39,144 bases of DNA, taken from positions 1 through 39,144 of the forward strand of contig JAIRYN010000025.1 in NCBI GenBank assembly GCA_031267575.1. The letters run 5' to 3'. The notes under the pieces were generated by a model. It did no database searches. It saw nothing but the letters and a program-made list of their open reading frames with translations, and was not told the DNA's origin. This DNA is from Synergistaceae bacterium (GTDB lineage Bacteria; Synergistota; Synergistia; Synergistales; Aminobacteriaceae). A program made the translations under genes and the position numbers. Each line of letters begins with the position of its first letter. Position 1 is the stretch's first letter. This document shows positions 9,879 to 17,843 of this stretch, piece by piece.

Positions 9879-10658
9879 ATGGAGAAGAAACTAAACGATT
9901 CGCACAGCTCCTTCGTCGCTGGCTCTCTGCTTATGCTGGAATCGGCATCTTCGATCTTCAACGAAAGGACCTTGATCGAGGTTTGCGGCCTGGTCAAGAT
10001 TTACCGCACGGGAGAGATGACCCTGCGGGCTTTGGATGATGTGTCTTTTTCCGTGAAGGCGGGAGAGTTCGTTTGTGTGATGGGACCCTCCGGCTCTGGC
10101 AAATCCACCATGATGAACATCCTGGGATGCCTCGACGTTCCCTCCCAGGGACGCTATATTCTGGACGGCGTCGATATCAAAAAACAAAATCGCTCGGAGC
10201 TGGCCCGGATACGAAACCGCAAGCTAGGCTTCGTTTTTCAGGGATTCAACCTTTTGCCTCGCGCCAACGCCATCGAAAATGTGGAGCTGCCGCTTCTGTA
10301 TCGCAACATTCCGTCTCGGGAACGCCACAAGGCCGCTCTTGCCGCCCTTGAACGCGTAGGACTGGGAAACAGAGCGAGTCACAAGCCCAATCAGATGAGC
10401 GGGGGCCAGCAACAACGCGTGGCCATCGCTCGAGCGCTGGTAGGCAAGGCTTCGGTTATTTTAGCCGACGAGCCCACGGGAAACCTGGACACGAAAACCA
10501 GCGAGGAGATCATGCGCCTTTTTTCGGACCTGAACCAAGAGGGCATTACTGTCGTTCTGGTAACCCACGAGCCAGACATTGCTTTGTGGGGTAGTAGAAC
10601 TTTGCGATTTCTCGACGGCAGACTTGTTGCCGACGAAAAATCGGTGGAGTCTAATTGA
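9879..10658 (+). CDS. MacB/LolD-like ABC transporter ATPase
   Basis: The ATP-binding subunit of a MacB-type exporter. Seen are Walker A GPSGSGKSTMMN, Q-loop FVFQGFNLLP, signature QMSGGQQQRVAIARAL, Walker B VILADEPTGNLD and the H-loop in LVTHEP. The family normally starts near LIEVCGLVKIYRTGE. The ~29 residues before this are encoded by a dispersed repeat (9884-9934), so the true start may be ATG 9933 or a near-cognate codon instead of ATG 9879. Unlike MacB, which fuses ATPase and permease, this protein stops after the ATPase domain. No separate permease gene follows; tRNA-Leu lies 44 bp downstream. The transporter is therefore incomplete here. Confidence 0.88.
   Translation: MEKKLNDSHSSFVAGSLLMLESASSIFNERTLIEVCGLVKIYRTGEMTLRALDDVSFSVKAGEFVCVMGPSGSGKSTMMNILGCLDVPSQGRYILDGVDIKKQNRSELARIRNRKLGFVFQGFNLLPRANAIENVELPLLYRNIPSRERHKAALAALERVGLGNRASHKPNQMSGGQQQRVAIARALVGKASVILADEPTGNLDTKTSEEIMRLFSDLNQEGITVVLVTHEPDIALWGSRTLRFLDGRLVADEKSVESN
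9884..9934 (+). repeat. Dispersed ~50-bp repeat, copy 2, at the ABC ATPase start
   Basis: Matches 3416-3466. Here the repeat is read in frame as an N-terminal extension (SSFVAGSLL) of the ABC ATPase, placed between the adaptor stop and the conserved ATPase domain. Confidence 0.75.
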
Positions 10659-10702
10659 CGTATCTGGACATACCCAGTAGAATTTAAAGCATGACATTCA
10701 AC

Positions 10703-10787
10703 GCGAGGGTGGCGGAACTGGTAGACGCGCCAGACTTAGGATCTGGTACTTTTGGGTGTAGGGGTTCGAGTCCCCTCCTTCGCACCA
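10703..10787 (+). tRNA. tRNA-Leu (anticodon UAG)
   Basis: An 85-base class II tRNA. The acceptor strand GCGAGGG pairs with CCTTCGC (one G-U), and the D-loop contains GGTAGAC. The anticodon stem CCAGA/TCTGG encloses loop CTTAGGA (anticodon TAG in DNA). A long variable arm precedes the T arm GGGGTTCGAGTCCCC. Discriminator A and an encoded CCA end the gene. Its 3' part is copied at 18095-18111, as for an integration site. Confidence 0.96.
10764..10780 (+). repeat. Putative attachment-site half (tRNA-Leu 3' part)
   Basis: GTTCGAGTCCCCTCCTT, 17 bp within the T arm and acceptor of tRNA-Leu, recurs exactly and in the same orientation at 18095-18111. Duplication of a tRNA 3' segment is the usual trace of integrase-mediated insertion. 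Confidence 0.7.
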
Positions 10788-10817
10788 AAAACAAATTCAA
10801 ACCGATTGATTCAAGTA

Positions 10818-10850
10818 TAAAAACTCCGTTTAAAACGGAGTTTTTGCTTT
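10818..10850 (+). terminator. Rho-independent terminator after tRNA-Leu
   Basis: A perfect stem AAAACTCCGTTT / AAACGGAGTTTT with a one-base loop (at least 10 bp after loop opening), followed by TTGCTTTT. It lies about 30 bases after the tRNA and is nearly symmetric, so it could also work on the other strand. Confidence 0.88.
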
Positions 10851-10859
10851 TCAAAAGTC

Positions 10860-11524
10860 TACCTGAGTATGCCCCAAGATGCTAAAATCTATTTGTGAGT
10901 TGTGCACAGACTAGTACACATTGAGAGTTTTATTGCTTATGTGTACAAAAATTATGAACTCAGGTCTGAACTGATGGGAATCGTTACGTGTTGTGACGTC
11001 AATGCGCTCCAATTGGGTGCTTAGATTTAGAAAGGGATACAAGTGGCTTTGGCTGAACTTCAAATACGTCACATTGTATTTCCCCCTCCCATGCCTCGAA
11101 TTTCAAACGAGGATAATTACCACGATGCGGTTAAGCATCGAAGTAGGAATATAATAAAAATGGACTGAAAAATTTAACCCTTTGGTGTCACTATAAGGAG
11201 ATGTATCGAATATGTGGACTCTGCTTATCAGGTGGATTTTTCTTTATTTCGTTTTATCTTCCATGCTACGCTTTGCGGCCTTGCGTGTCCCGATTGTACG
11301 GAATATTTCTATTTGACAACCTTTGATGCGGTGGAGAAATGGGTACGCTCTCATTTCCCACCGCTCACATTGTATAGTGAATCAAGATAAAAGGCCTGAA
11401 GTTAGAATAGTAAAAAGCCAGCATATCAAGGCATTTATGTGAAAAACATTTATGATTCTTAAATTAATTCGCTATACTCATGATAGACTTTCTTCAAAAA
11501 AAAGCCCAGGCATGCGGCGAGAAT
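10860..11524. other. Intergenic region at the left edge of the putative island
   Basis: No convincing gene. A bulged hairpin at 11328-11364 (GCGGTGG-GAAATG pairing with CATTTCCCACCGC) has no T-tract and is probably not a simple terminator. A copy of the AT-rich dispersed repeat from 38-79 lies at 11374-11416. A hydrophobic 34-codon reading begins at ATG 11212 after AAGGAG, but nothing supports it as a gene. Confidence 0.5.
11374..11416 (+). repeat. AT-rich dispersed repeat, copy 2
   Basis: ATAGTGAATCAAGATAAAAG, then a segment with GAAGTTAGAATAGT, corresponds to 38-79 (ATAGTGAATTAAAGCAAAAA, AAAGTTAGAATAGT). Sequence after both copies also keeps a weak CCAG...TCAAG resemblance. Confidence 0.65.
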
Positions 11525-13078
11525 TCATTGTGGCGCAGCCACAAAATATCCCCAGACTCGTTCCTCATTCCCCGGGCAGAGAAAAATTTCCTCTGACGGA
11601 TGGCGATGAATCAAAAGATTCTCATAGGGGTTTTGAGAGCTTCCATCGCATGCACCATGTAAAACATCCTTATCTCTGACACCCACGTGAAAGATGTCCA
11701 TACTGGCTTCTATTCCCAGGAGATAATCATGAAACCCACCCCCCGGAACGCCAGGGTTAACATGAGACCACTCGGTGTGGGTGTATGTCGCATTCGTCAA
11801 CTCGCTGCTGCTATACGGAGGCGTATAGGAAAAATCTCTTGCCATTTGAGGGTCACCGTCAAACGGTAGAATACACTCTCCGTTGCCATAGATTTTGAAG
11901 TTGATTGCGTAAAACAAAAACCACTGTTTCCCCCATCCAGGGAGGGAGAAGTTATTGTAAAGAGTACAGCCCTTTTGCGCAATCGTTTTCAACGTCGCCG
12001 AATGAGTCAAATTACTTCTGAATCGATCAGGTAATCTCATTTCTTGTCCTTTAAATACATCTAAATCGTGCATAAAGCCAGCCAGGTCTTTGTAACGCCG
12101 CTGCAAATGTAGTTGCTCTTGCAAAGTGACGGCTGCAGGAATTATCAGGGATCTGAGCCATAGAAAAATGTCCTCTGTAAATTGTACATAATCCTCCCAT
12201 AAACGATCAAATTCATCGTTAAATTCTTCTTTAATCAAGTCGATAAGCAAGAAAAGGAACCAGGGGGCGTTTGGCCGTTTCCTTATGTCTTGCAAAACGT
12301 TATTGAAAACGTCCATCACCTTCTGCCGTTCGTTCACGCTCGTGCAATCACTTTGCAGCTGTTCGATATAGGATTGTACAGTCGGGGAATTAAGGTTTGC
12401 GGCAATTGGTTCATGACCCTTCAAGACATCCTTCAGGACCTGCCAGTAATTTCTGTTCATCAAAAACGCTTGCTCCCTGGAGTTCTCGGACGCCATACCG
12501 TTCCAACTTCCCAGGTTATTGTTCTGCAAGGCATTGTACAGATAGCGCCAGTAACGTTCAAGTTGTTGACGGAACGCGAATGTTACTATGCCCACTGGGT
12601 TCATATTCATAAAAAGCAACGTTTTCGCCACCGCAGCAGTAACTGCTGCATCTTGCACAAGCGGTTTAGCAGGGGTAAATTGCAGATAAGCATTATTAAT
12701 TTCGCCCATTTCTATAGTCAGGGCGTTGTCTTTTTGAATCGTAAAGTTATTGTACGCTCGTGGGTCTGGATTAAAATGCCCCGCCAGGTTTAGCCGTAAT
12801 TCTCCATGGAAAGCCTGACGAGAAAACATAATTTGGTCGATATTCCAGGCCAGCCGCCATTGAGTGCCATCACGCACCAATATTTGACGATTCGCGGCGG
12901 GCAAACACAATTTATCGCACCATTGATTGAGTCGAATGTCCAACGCATGCAACCCAGCGGCAGCGCTTGGGTCGCTAACAACATCTATCCATCCGCTGTC
13001 GGCGAGAGCAACACCGCTCATTCTGATGGTCAGCGTCCCCACAGCAGCCCCATACTGCGCCAGGCCCAGAAGCAACAA
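11525..13078 (-). CDS. Unrecognised 517-residue protein of the putative island
   Basis: I do not recognise this protein. It lacks an obvious signal peptide. An N-terminal part rich in strands (GTLTIRMSGVALADSGWIDV) is followed by a helical middle (about residues 180-350) with many Trp, Asn and Gln. The C-terminal third is aromatic and Gly/His rich (HTEWSHVNPGVPGGGFHDYL, IEASMDIFHVGVRDKDVLHG, HRHPSEEIFLCPGNEERVWG). The only start codons are TTGs at 13078 and just after. Plausible coding sequence (ALSQDEANW) continues upstream to a TAA at 13115-13117 without a standard start, so the N-terminus may be cut or use a rare codon. It faces a broken gene on the other strand, with which it overlaps at about 13100. 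Confidence 0.65.
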   Translation of the reverse strand: MLLLGLAQYGAAVGTLTIRMSGVALADSGWIDVVSDPSAAAGLHALDIRLNQWCDKLCLPAANRQILVRDGTQWRLAWNIDQIMFSRQAFHGELRLNLAGHFNPDPRAYNNFTIQKDNALTIEMGEINNAYLQFTPAKPLVQDAAVTAAVAKTLLFMNMNPVGIVTFAFRQQLERYWRYLYNALQNNNLGSWNGMASENSREQAFLMNRNYWQVLKDVLKGHEPIAANLNSPTVQSYIEQLQSDCTSVNERQKVMDVFNNVLQDIRKRPNAPWFLFLLIDLIKEEFNDEFDRLWEDYVQFTEDIFLWLRSLIIPAAVTLQEQLHLQRRYKDLAGFMHDLDVFKGQEMRLPDRFRSNLTHSATLKTIAQKGCTLYNNFSLPGWGKQWFLFYAINFKIYGNGECILPFDGDPQMARDFSYTPPYSSSELTNATYTHTEWSHVNPGVPGGGFHDYLLGIEASMDIFHVGVRDKDVLHGACDGSSQNPYENLLIHRHPSEEIFLCPGNEERVWGYFVAAPQ

Positions 13079-13128
13079 CCAATTCGCTTCATCCTGACTG
13101 AGGGCAATTTCATGTTAGTCTTGCGGGG

Positions 13129-13389
13129 GTGTTTGATATTAGCCTGGCCGAGGGCGCAGCAAAAGGACTACTTGCGATGATAGTTTCAAGCATAATTGGT
13201 GCAAATGTAGCCAGAGTAGCATCTCAAGTTCTTATTGGATGGATTCCGATCATTGGAAATGCAGTTAATACAACGACGGCGGCGGGGATTACCGAAATGG
13301 TGGGTTGGCTGGCTGTTGAACATTTTTATAATGAGCACCATCAAACGGAGGCTAATTCCAGGGTAGAGGCATCCAAGGCCAAAAGGTAA
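13129..13389 (+). pseudogene. Remnant of a membrane-associated protein, DUF697/GTPase C-terminus-like
   Basis: An 86-residue reading from a GTG; open frame extends back only to 13102. It is almost entirely two hydrophobic helices (LLAMIVSSIIGANVARVAS, LIGWIPIIGNAVNTTTAAGI) followed by TEMVGWLAVEHFYNE and a polar tail. The IPIIGNAVN turn resembles the C-terminal membrane region of bacterial Era-like GTPases with DUF697, which is a tentative likeness. No ribosome site is seen and the N-terminal domain is missing, so I treat it as the surviving 3' end of a larger gene cut at about 13100 where the opposite-strand gene begins. Confidence 0.45.
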
Positions 13390-13536
13390 CAGGCGAATAT
13401 GTCCATATCCCAAGGAGGCTAATCTTTCTGCCTTCTCGTATGTAGAGTGCAGCTTACGATTCAGGTAATTCTACATTCCCGAAAATTAGGTACCTTCGCA
13501 TCTTGGTATCGATCCAGTTATAGCAACGAGTTCGAT

Positions 13537-13954
13537 CTAGACAACGAAATCTAGACAACGAAATCGAGAGAAAAGTTGTTGTTGCAACGATTTATGGAAA
13601 ACTGCGTCCAAATCAACATAAGGTATTTTCGACGCATTTATTGCATCTAAATTCACTGATACCAATGTATTTACATTGAAAACTTCGTTGCGAAAGTTGA
13701 GATACATCAAATAAAAGACGGCCCAACCATTCAAACACCATTACTTTCTTCCGTTTTAGATGGTTCCTCCCGTTCAATGTGAATTTGCATATACAAGCGG
13801 TCAAGTATTATTTTCATTTCAGAAGATGTTTTTTCATTAATAGCAAATACGATTTATCGTTTATTTCTATTGTTAATGTACGAACATCATCAAAAGAAAA
13901 ACGGTTGTTATTTACGAATTTAAATATATTTTTTACATTGTCGAAAAATTCCAT
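13537..13954 (-). pseudogene. Frameshifted small gene of unknown function
   Basis: A GAGGAG ribosome site 8 bases before ATG 13954 opens a good reading (MEFFDNVKNIFKFVNNNRFS, then DDVRTLTIEINDKSYLL). It stops at 13814 after 46 codons. Coding-like sequence continues in another frame (TSSEMKIILDRLYMQIHIER), then in a third (NLDAINASKIPYVDLDAVFH) to a stop at 13537. The simplest view is one gene of about 135 codons broken by two or more frameshifts. A 14-bp tandem duplication (ATCTAGACAACGAA at 13535-13562) sits at its 3' end. I cannot name a family. Confidence 0.5.
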
Positions 13955-14160
13955 TATATAAACTCCTCTGTATAAACGAATAAAGTTTCCGCCCTCTCTC
14001 GGGTTCTTATTCTCCGATTATATGCTGAAAAATGATTTTTACGCAGACGCTTAATATTTTCCTCATGTTACCCTCTGTCAAATATCGCCCCGAACTCTGA
14101 ACGCTATACTATAATTAAGAAGCAGAGTGTCAATGGGAACAAGGAAGAGAGGTTTAGTTA
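13955..14160. other. Spacer upstream of the Psp-like cluster
   Basis: No gene is seen. TATAAT at 14110-14115 could be a -10 element for the Psp-like cluster, but no matching -35 was found at the usual distance. Confidence 0.35.
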
Positions 14161-14355
14161 TTGGATATCAGCAATATTGTGGAAAAATTGTGGACTACTG
14201 GAATAACGAATATTGCCGTTTTGTCGCTGGTTTCATATCAGGCTTACCGAGCCATCCGTACGGCGTGTTGTTAGGGGGTAGCGGGGCTGTTATTGATTCT
14301 TGGCTGTCTGCTATTGATTGATTTCAATGCCAGCACTGTCCGTGCACAAAGATAG
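14161..14355 (+). pseudogene. Small membrane protein gene with an in-frame TAG
   Basis: From TTG 14161 (after GAAGAGAGG) the frame reads LDISNIVEKLWTTGITNIAV, then LSLVSYQAYRAIRTACC. It meets TAG at 14272-14274 and continues in the same frame as GVAGLLLILGCLLLIDFNAS to a second TAG at 14353. Both halves look like membrane-protein sequence, and the second half is a clear transmembrane segment. It ends 15 bp before pspA. A 64-codon two-helix protein broken by one nonsense change fits best. A functional 37-residue product ending at the first TAG is the alternative. Confidence 0.5.
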
Positions 14356-14370
14356 AAGGGAGAAACGATT

Positions 14371-15075
14371 ATGGGAATATTGAGCAGGTTTACAGACATC
14401 ATGAGCGCGAACATCAATTCACTTCTTTCCAAAGTGGAGGCGAGCAACGCGGATAAGTTGCTGGAAAAATATATCAAGGACGCGAAGGATAACGTCGCCC
14501 AAGTGAAGGCGGAGGCGACCGCGGTGATCGCCGAAGAAACAGGGCTAGCTCGCAAGCTGGCCGACAATGAGGCGGAGTGCAAGAAGTACGAGAACTACGC
14601 CGCGGCCGCCGTCAAAAAAGGCAACGACGACGACGCCAGAAAGTTTTTGACTCATAAGAATCATCTGGAATCCGAAAGAGCGAACTTATCCACCCTATAC
14701 GCTCGTGCCAAAGACAACAGCGGGAAGATGAGGCAACTGCTGAAAAAACTGACTGACGACATCTATGCCGCGGAGAGCAAGCTGGGCGAGCTGAAGCGGA
14801 ATTTGGCCGTGGCGCAGCAGCAGGAGAAGCTGAACAAATTCGACGAAAAGTTCGGCAGTAGCCCCTTGAGCGGCGTGGACAGCTTGTTCGACGCGGTGCA
14901 GAAGCGGGTGGATGCTGCGGACGCCGCCGCGACTCTCGACAAAGAGTTCGTCAAAGGAGCGCGGGAAGTCGAGGATTTAGCGAAAAAATACGACGCGGCC
15001 ACTCAGGAGGCCAAGGTTGATCTGGTGGAAGACCAGCTCGCCGCGTTGAAAGCCAGCCTCGGAAAACAATCGTAA
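14371..15075 (+). CDS. pspA: PspA/IM30 family membrane-stress protein
   Basis: A 234-residue, almost wholly alpha-helical coiled-coil protein. The start MGILSRFTDIMSANINSLLS and the segment SNADKLLEKYIKDAKDNVAQ are typical of PspA/IM30/Vipp1, ESCRT-III-like proteins that assemble on the inner face of the cytoplasmic membrane and stabilise it. Heptads run through most of residues 25-160; the C-terminal part (LDKEFVKGAREVEDLAKKYD) is family-like. AAGGGAG precedes the ATG. Genes downstream in the same direction encode a zinc-ribbon membrane protein and an SPFH protein, as in the Bacillus subtilis ydjF-ydjI operon. A membrane-anchored PspA assembly, rather than the pspBC regulatory type, is therefore likely. 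Confidence 0.93.
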   Translation: MGILSRFTDIMSANINSLLSKVEASNADKLLEKYIKDAKDNVAQVKAEATAVIAEETGLARKLADNEAECKKYENYAAAAVKKGNDDDARKFLTHKNHLESERANLSTLYARAKDNSGKMRQLLKKLTDDIYAAESKLGELKRNLAVAQQQEKLNKFDEKFGSSPLSGVDSLFDAVQKRVDAADAAATLDKEFVKGAREVEDLAKKYDAATQEAKVDLVEDQLAALKASLGKQS

Positions 15076-15106
15076 GCGAGCCCGGAAAAAACGCGGAGGG
15101 GACAAG

Positions 15107-16168
15107 ATGACAACAGAGGTTCATATCAATACCGAAACGTTCATATGCCAATCCTGTGGAGGCACTATGAAGTTCGACATCAAAAAGCAGGTATTCGCGT
15201 GCTCGGCATGCGGTAACGAGTACGACTTGCAGACGCTCTCCGACACTGTCAAGGAAAACGATTTCAGCTCATACCTGGAGCGCGAAAGGGCGACTATCCC
15301 GTTTCAGGGAATGGCGGTGGTTACCTGCCGACAGTGCGGCATGGAGATATCTTTTTCCGATGCGCAATTTTCGGCCACCTGCCCCATGTGCGGCTCCACT
15401 CAGGTCGCCGTGTCGAAGCAAAGCGCAGGGATTCCGCCGGACGGCGTCATTCCGTTCAAAATCGACAAACAAGACGCGCAGCAAAGGTTTAGGGCATGGG
15501 TAAAAAGCCGCTGGTTTGCCCCCAACGATTTCAAAAACAGATATTCCGAGGGCGGACTGGCCGGCTTGTTTCTTCCGTTTTGGACATACGACGCCTACGC
15601 CGTCTCCCGTTATAAAGGAAGGGGCGGAAGAGACAGGAGGGAGAAGGGCAGAGACGGCAAGGATAGAATCGTGACGGACTGGTATCCGGTGAGCGGCGTT
15701 GTGAGCGCCTCCTTTGACGACATACAAATTTGCGCCTCCCACAAGGAGGAGAACGTCGAAGGGATACTGCCTTACGGCACCACCACCAATACGAAACCTT
15801 TTTCAATCGGCTATCTCTCGGGTTACTACGCGGAAGTCTACAAAATAAAGGCGGACGCGGGCTTCGAGAGCGCGAAAAACATCATGGAGAATAAGCTGCG
15901 GAGCTTGGCGGCGAGGGACATCAAAAGGCAATATGACAGGGCGGACGTGCGGTCGCTGATCACGAAGTATTCTAACGTGACCTACAAACACGTGCTCCTC
16001 CCCCTTTGGAGTTCTGCTTTTGGTTACAAGGGAAAGACCTATAACTACGTTATCAACGGCGAAACCGGCAAAGTCAGCGGCAGCAGGCCCTACTCCGCGA
16101 TCAAAATCACGCTGGCAGCCCTCGGGGTTGTGGCGGTCGTTGCCGCCTGGTACATGATGACGCATTGA
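15107..16168 (+). CDS. Zinc-ribbon membrane protein (YdjG-like)
   Basis: A 353-residue protein with two N-terminal zinc ribbons: CQSCGGTMKFDIKKQVFACS with ACG (about residues 14-37), and CRQCGMEISFSDAQFSATCP with MCG (about 66-89). These resemble TFIIB-type ribbons. A soluble middle follows (FRAWVKSRWFAPNDF, LFLPFWTYDAYAVSRYKGRG, IQICASHKE). One hydrophobic segment at the extreme C-terminus (ITLAALGVVAVVAAWYMM) implies a tail-anchored protein with ribbons in the cytoplasm. It starts 32 bp after pspA with a GGAGGGG ribosome site. By analogy with B. subtilis YdjG it may recruit PspA to the membrane; this rests on gene order and domains, not identity values. Confidence 0.82.
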   Translation: MTTEVHINTETFICQSCGGTMKFDIKKQVFACSACGNEYDLQTLSDTVKENDFSSYLERERATIPFQGMAVVTCRQCGMEISFSDAQFSATCPMCGSTQVAVSKQSAGIPPDGVIPFKIDKQDAQQRFRAWVKSRWFAPNDFKNRYSEGGLAGLFLPFWTYDAYAVSRYKGRGGRDRREKGRDGKDRIVTDWYPVSGVVSASFDDIQICASHKEENVEGILPYGTTTNTKPFSIGYLSGYYAEVYKIKADAGFESAKNIMENKLRSLAARDIKRQYDRADVRSLITKYSNVTYKHVLLPLWSSAFGYKGKTYNYVINGETGKVSGSRPYSAIKITLAALGVVAVVAAWYMMTH

Positions 16169-16213
16169 TAGGCACAAAGGTAATATAAGATTATATATAG
16201 AGGTGAACGGTAA

Positions 16214-17185
16214 ATGGCGTGGTTTGGACAAGGGAAGGACACTATCGAGTGGGAAGAATTCAGGGACGACGTTTTGTTCTACAAATGGCCCGCCAATGAG
16301 ATAAAAAAAGGGTCGAAACTCATCATACGCGCGGGGCAGAACGCGATATTTTACGCCAATGGGGCAATCGAGGGCATATTCAAGGACGAGGGAAATTTTG
16401 ACGTGGAGACGCAGATCACCCCGTTCCTCTCCACGATGAAAGGCGTTTTCTCGCTAAGGTCAGACACGGGGATGAGGGCGGAGATCTATTTTGTCAACGC
16501 GAAACAGTTTTTGCTTCCCTGGGGAACGAGGCAGCGCATCATGATTCCGACGCCGGAAGTGCCTTCGGGAATTCCCGTGGGCTGCCACGGGAATTTGGTT
16601 GTGGAGTTTCGCGACTACCTGACCTTTATCAAAAAAGTGGCGGGTGTTAAATCCACCTATTCGCTGGACGAGATCTCCGAGCGCATAATGGGCAACCTGA
16701 ATCCCATCATCGCCGAATGTATCCTGGGCGGAGAGCAGCAGCTCGGTATGAACGCGCTGGTGGCCTTGCAGGCAAGCAGCCGCACCCTTGGCAAAAAAAT
16801 GATGGCGGAACTTGATCAGGAGCTTTTTGACATCGGCCTTGGAGTGGCGGACCTGGACATCCTCGCCATCAACTATCCCAAGGAAGTTCAGGCAATGGCC
16901 GAAAAGGTGGCGGCGCAAGCCTTTGTGGGCGACGTCGGCAAGTACGCGGCCATCTCTATGGCGGACAGCATGGGCAAGGGGGGCGTAGGCGGCGTAGCGT
17001 CCGATATGGCGCAAATGGCGATGGGTATGCAGATGGGGCAGCAGATGAGCCAGCAGGCGATGAACCATATGCGGCCGCCTATGCAACAGCAGCAGCCCAC
17101 GCCGACGGGAGACAAGTTCTGCCCTAAGTGCAGAAAAATGGTCACTTCCAACTTTTGCCCGGACTGCGGCACGCAAACTGTTTAA
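16214..17185 (+). CDS. SPFH-domain protein with C-terminal zinc ribbon (YdjI-like)
   Basis: A 323-residue protein of the SPFH/virion-core-like group. The N-terminal region (GKDTIEWEEFRDDVLFYKWP, KKGSKLIIRAGQNAIFYANG) is followed by the SPFH/band-7-like core (to about residue 200) and a helical stretch (KEVQAMAEKVAAQAFVGDVG). A Met/Gln/Gly-rich linker (MGMQMGQQMSQQAMNHM) leads to a final double CxxC zinc ribbon (FCPKCRKMVTSNFCPDCG). Such proteins oligomerise at membrane microdomains. AGAGGTG precedes the ATG, 45 bp after the zinc-ribbon membrane gene. In B. subtilis, YdjI acts with PspA (YdjF) and YdjG; the same co-operation is inferred here. Confidence 0.88.
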   Translation: MAWFGQGKDTIEWEEFRDDVLFYKWPANEIKKGSKLIIRAGQNAIFYANGAIEGIFKDEGNFDVETQITPFLSTMKGVFSLRSDTGMRAEIYFVNAKQFLLPWGTRQRIMIPTPEVPSGIPVGCHGNLVVEFRDYLTFIKKVAGVKSTYSLDEISERIMGNLNPIIAECILGGEQQLGMNALVALQASSRTLGKKMMAELDQELFDIGLGVADLDILAINYPKEVQAMAEKVAAQAFVGDVGKYAAISMADSMGKGGVGGVASDMAQMAMGMQMGQQMSQQAMNHMRPPMQQQQPTPTGDKFCPKCRKMVTSNFCPDCGTQTV

Positions 17186-17243
17186 AAAGCGGCGACTTGG
17201 TATAATACGAATCGCGCAGAAAGAGGGAAGGAGCTAAACGGAG

Positions 17244-17843
17244 ATGTCCACGACTTAAAAAGCGTACTGTTCGTGGTGTGGAAAACTTTCCGAGCATATA
17301 CTGGTTGAGACAAATTATCTCAGCCGCAACGAATCCTGGTGCGCGGAATGCGGTCAAAGGACGGTGAGATGTATAGCGTTTGGGTGTTCCAACATGGCGA
17401 AATACGCGCCGGAGTATTCCGGAAAAGACTCCATTTTGAGTTCCGGTTACGAAGGCGTTTCGAACTGGTTCAAGGGGGATTATTATTGCAGAGAGCATGA
17501 CGGTAGCATCGCGGATTTTAGCAAACTGAACGATACCCTCGACGATCTGAAAAACTACAAAGAAATGTTCGAGCGCAGATGCACGAATTTGAAATCTATT
17601 ACCGCTGTAGGCGCTTTTGCCTTCGCGTCGGTCGCGATAATTACTCCAGTTTCTTGGCTGGCCGCGCCAAAATTGGCGGCTTGGCTAGGCTCTATGGGGT
17701 TGCTGGGGGCGGCGTCCACGGGAACTGCCATCTCCACGTTGCATGGCGCCGCTTTGATCAGCGCGTCGCTTGCCGCGATCGGGCCGGGAGGTATGGCCGG
17801 AGGTAACATGTCTCTTGAATCATTTGGGTTCTGTAGAGACTGA
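17244..17843 (+). pseudogene. Zinc-ribbon membrane protein gene with a nonsense codon 5
   Basis: A TATAAT (17201-17206) and a GGAAGGAG ribosome site precede ATG 17244. The frame reads Met-Ser-Thr-Thr-stop (TAA 17256-17258) and then stays open for 195 codons. It encodes a zinc ribbon (YCSWCGKLSEHILVE, WCAECGQRTVRCIA), a Cys/His region (YYCREHDGS), a short coiled coil, and a hydrophobic Ala/Gly-rich segment (ITAVGAFAFASVAIITPVSW and after). Each expected zinc ligand is kept, so the TAA (one base from AAA) looks recent. The end (MSLESFGFCRD) departs from the Gly-rich pattern and probably marks a deletion junction near 17810. It extends the Psp-like cluster as its fourth member. Confidence 0.7.

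Noticed and set aside
11212-11316. Small hydrophobic ORF after AAGGAG
   Set aside because: Only 34 codons, no conservation evidence, and an overlapping frame is equally open.
11328-11364. Bulged hairpin as a terminator or riboswitch
   Set aside because: No T-tract, no gene directly downstream on the plus strand, and no recognised riboswitch core.
14219-14250. Third copy of the dispersed repeat containing GTCGCTGGTTTC
   Set aside because: Only about 15 bases resemble the copies at 3416 and 9884; the rest does not align, so chance is likely.
14272-17258. Recoding of TAG/TAA as sense codons
   Set aside because: Core genes end normally at TAA, TAG and TGA, and the in-frame stops occur only in accessory or broken genes. 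Nonsense decay is simpler.
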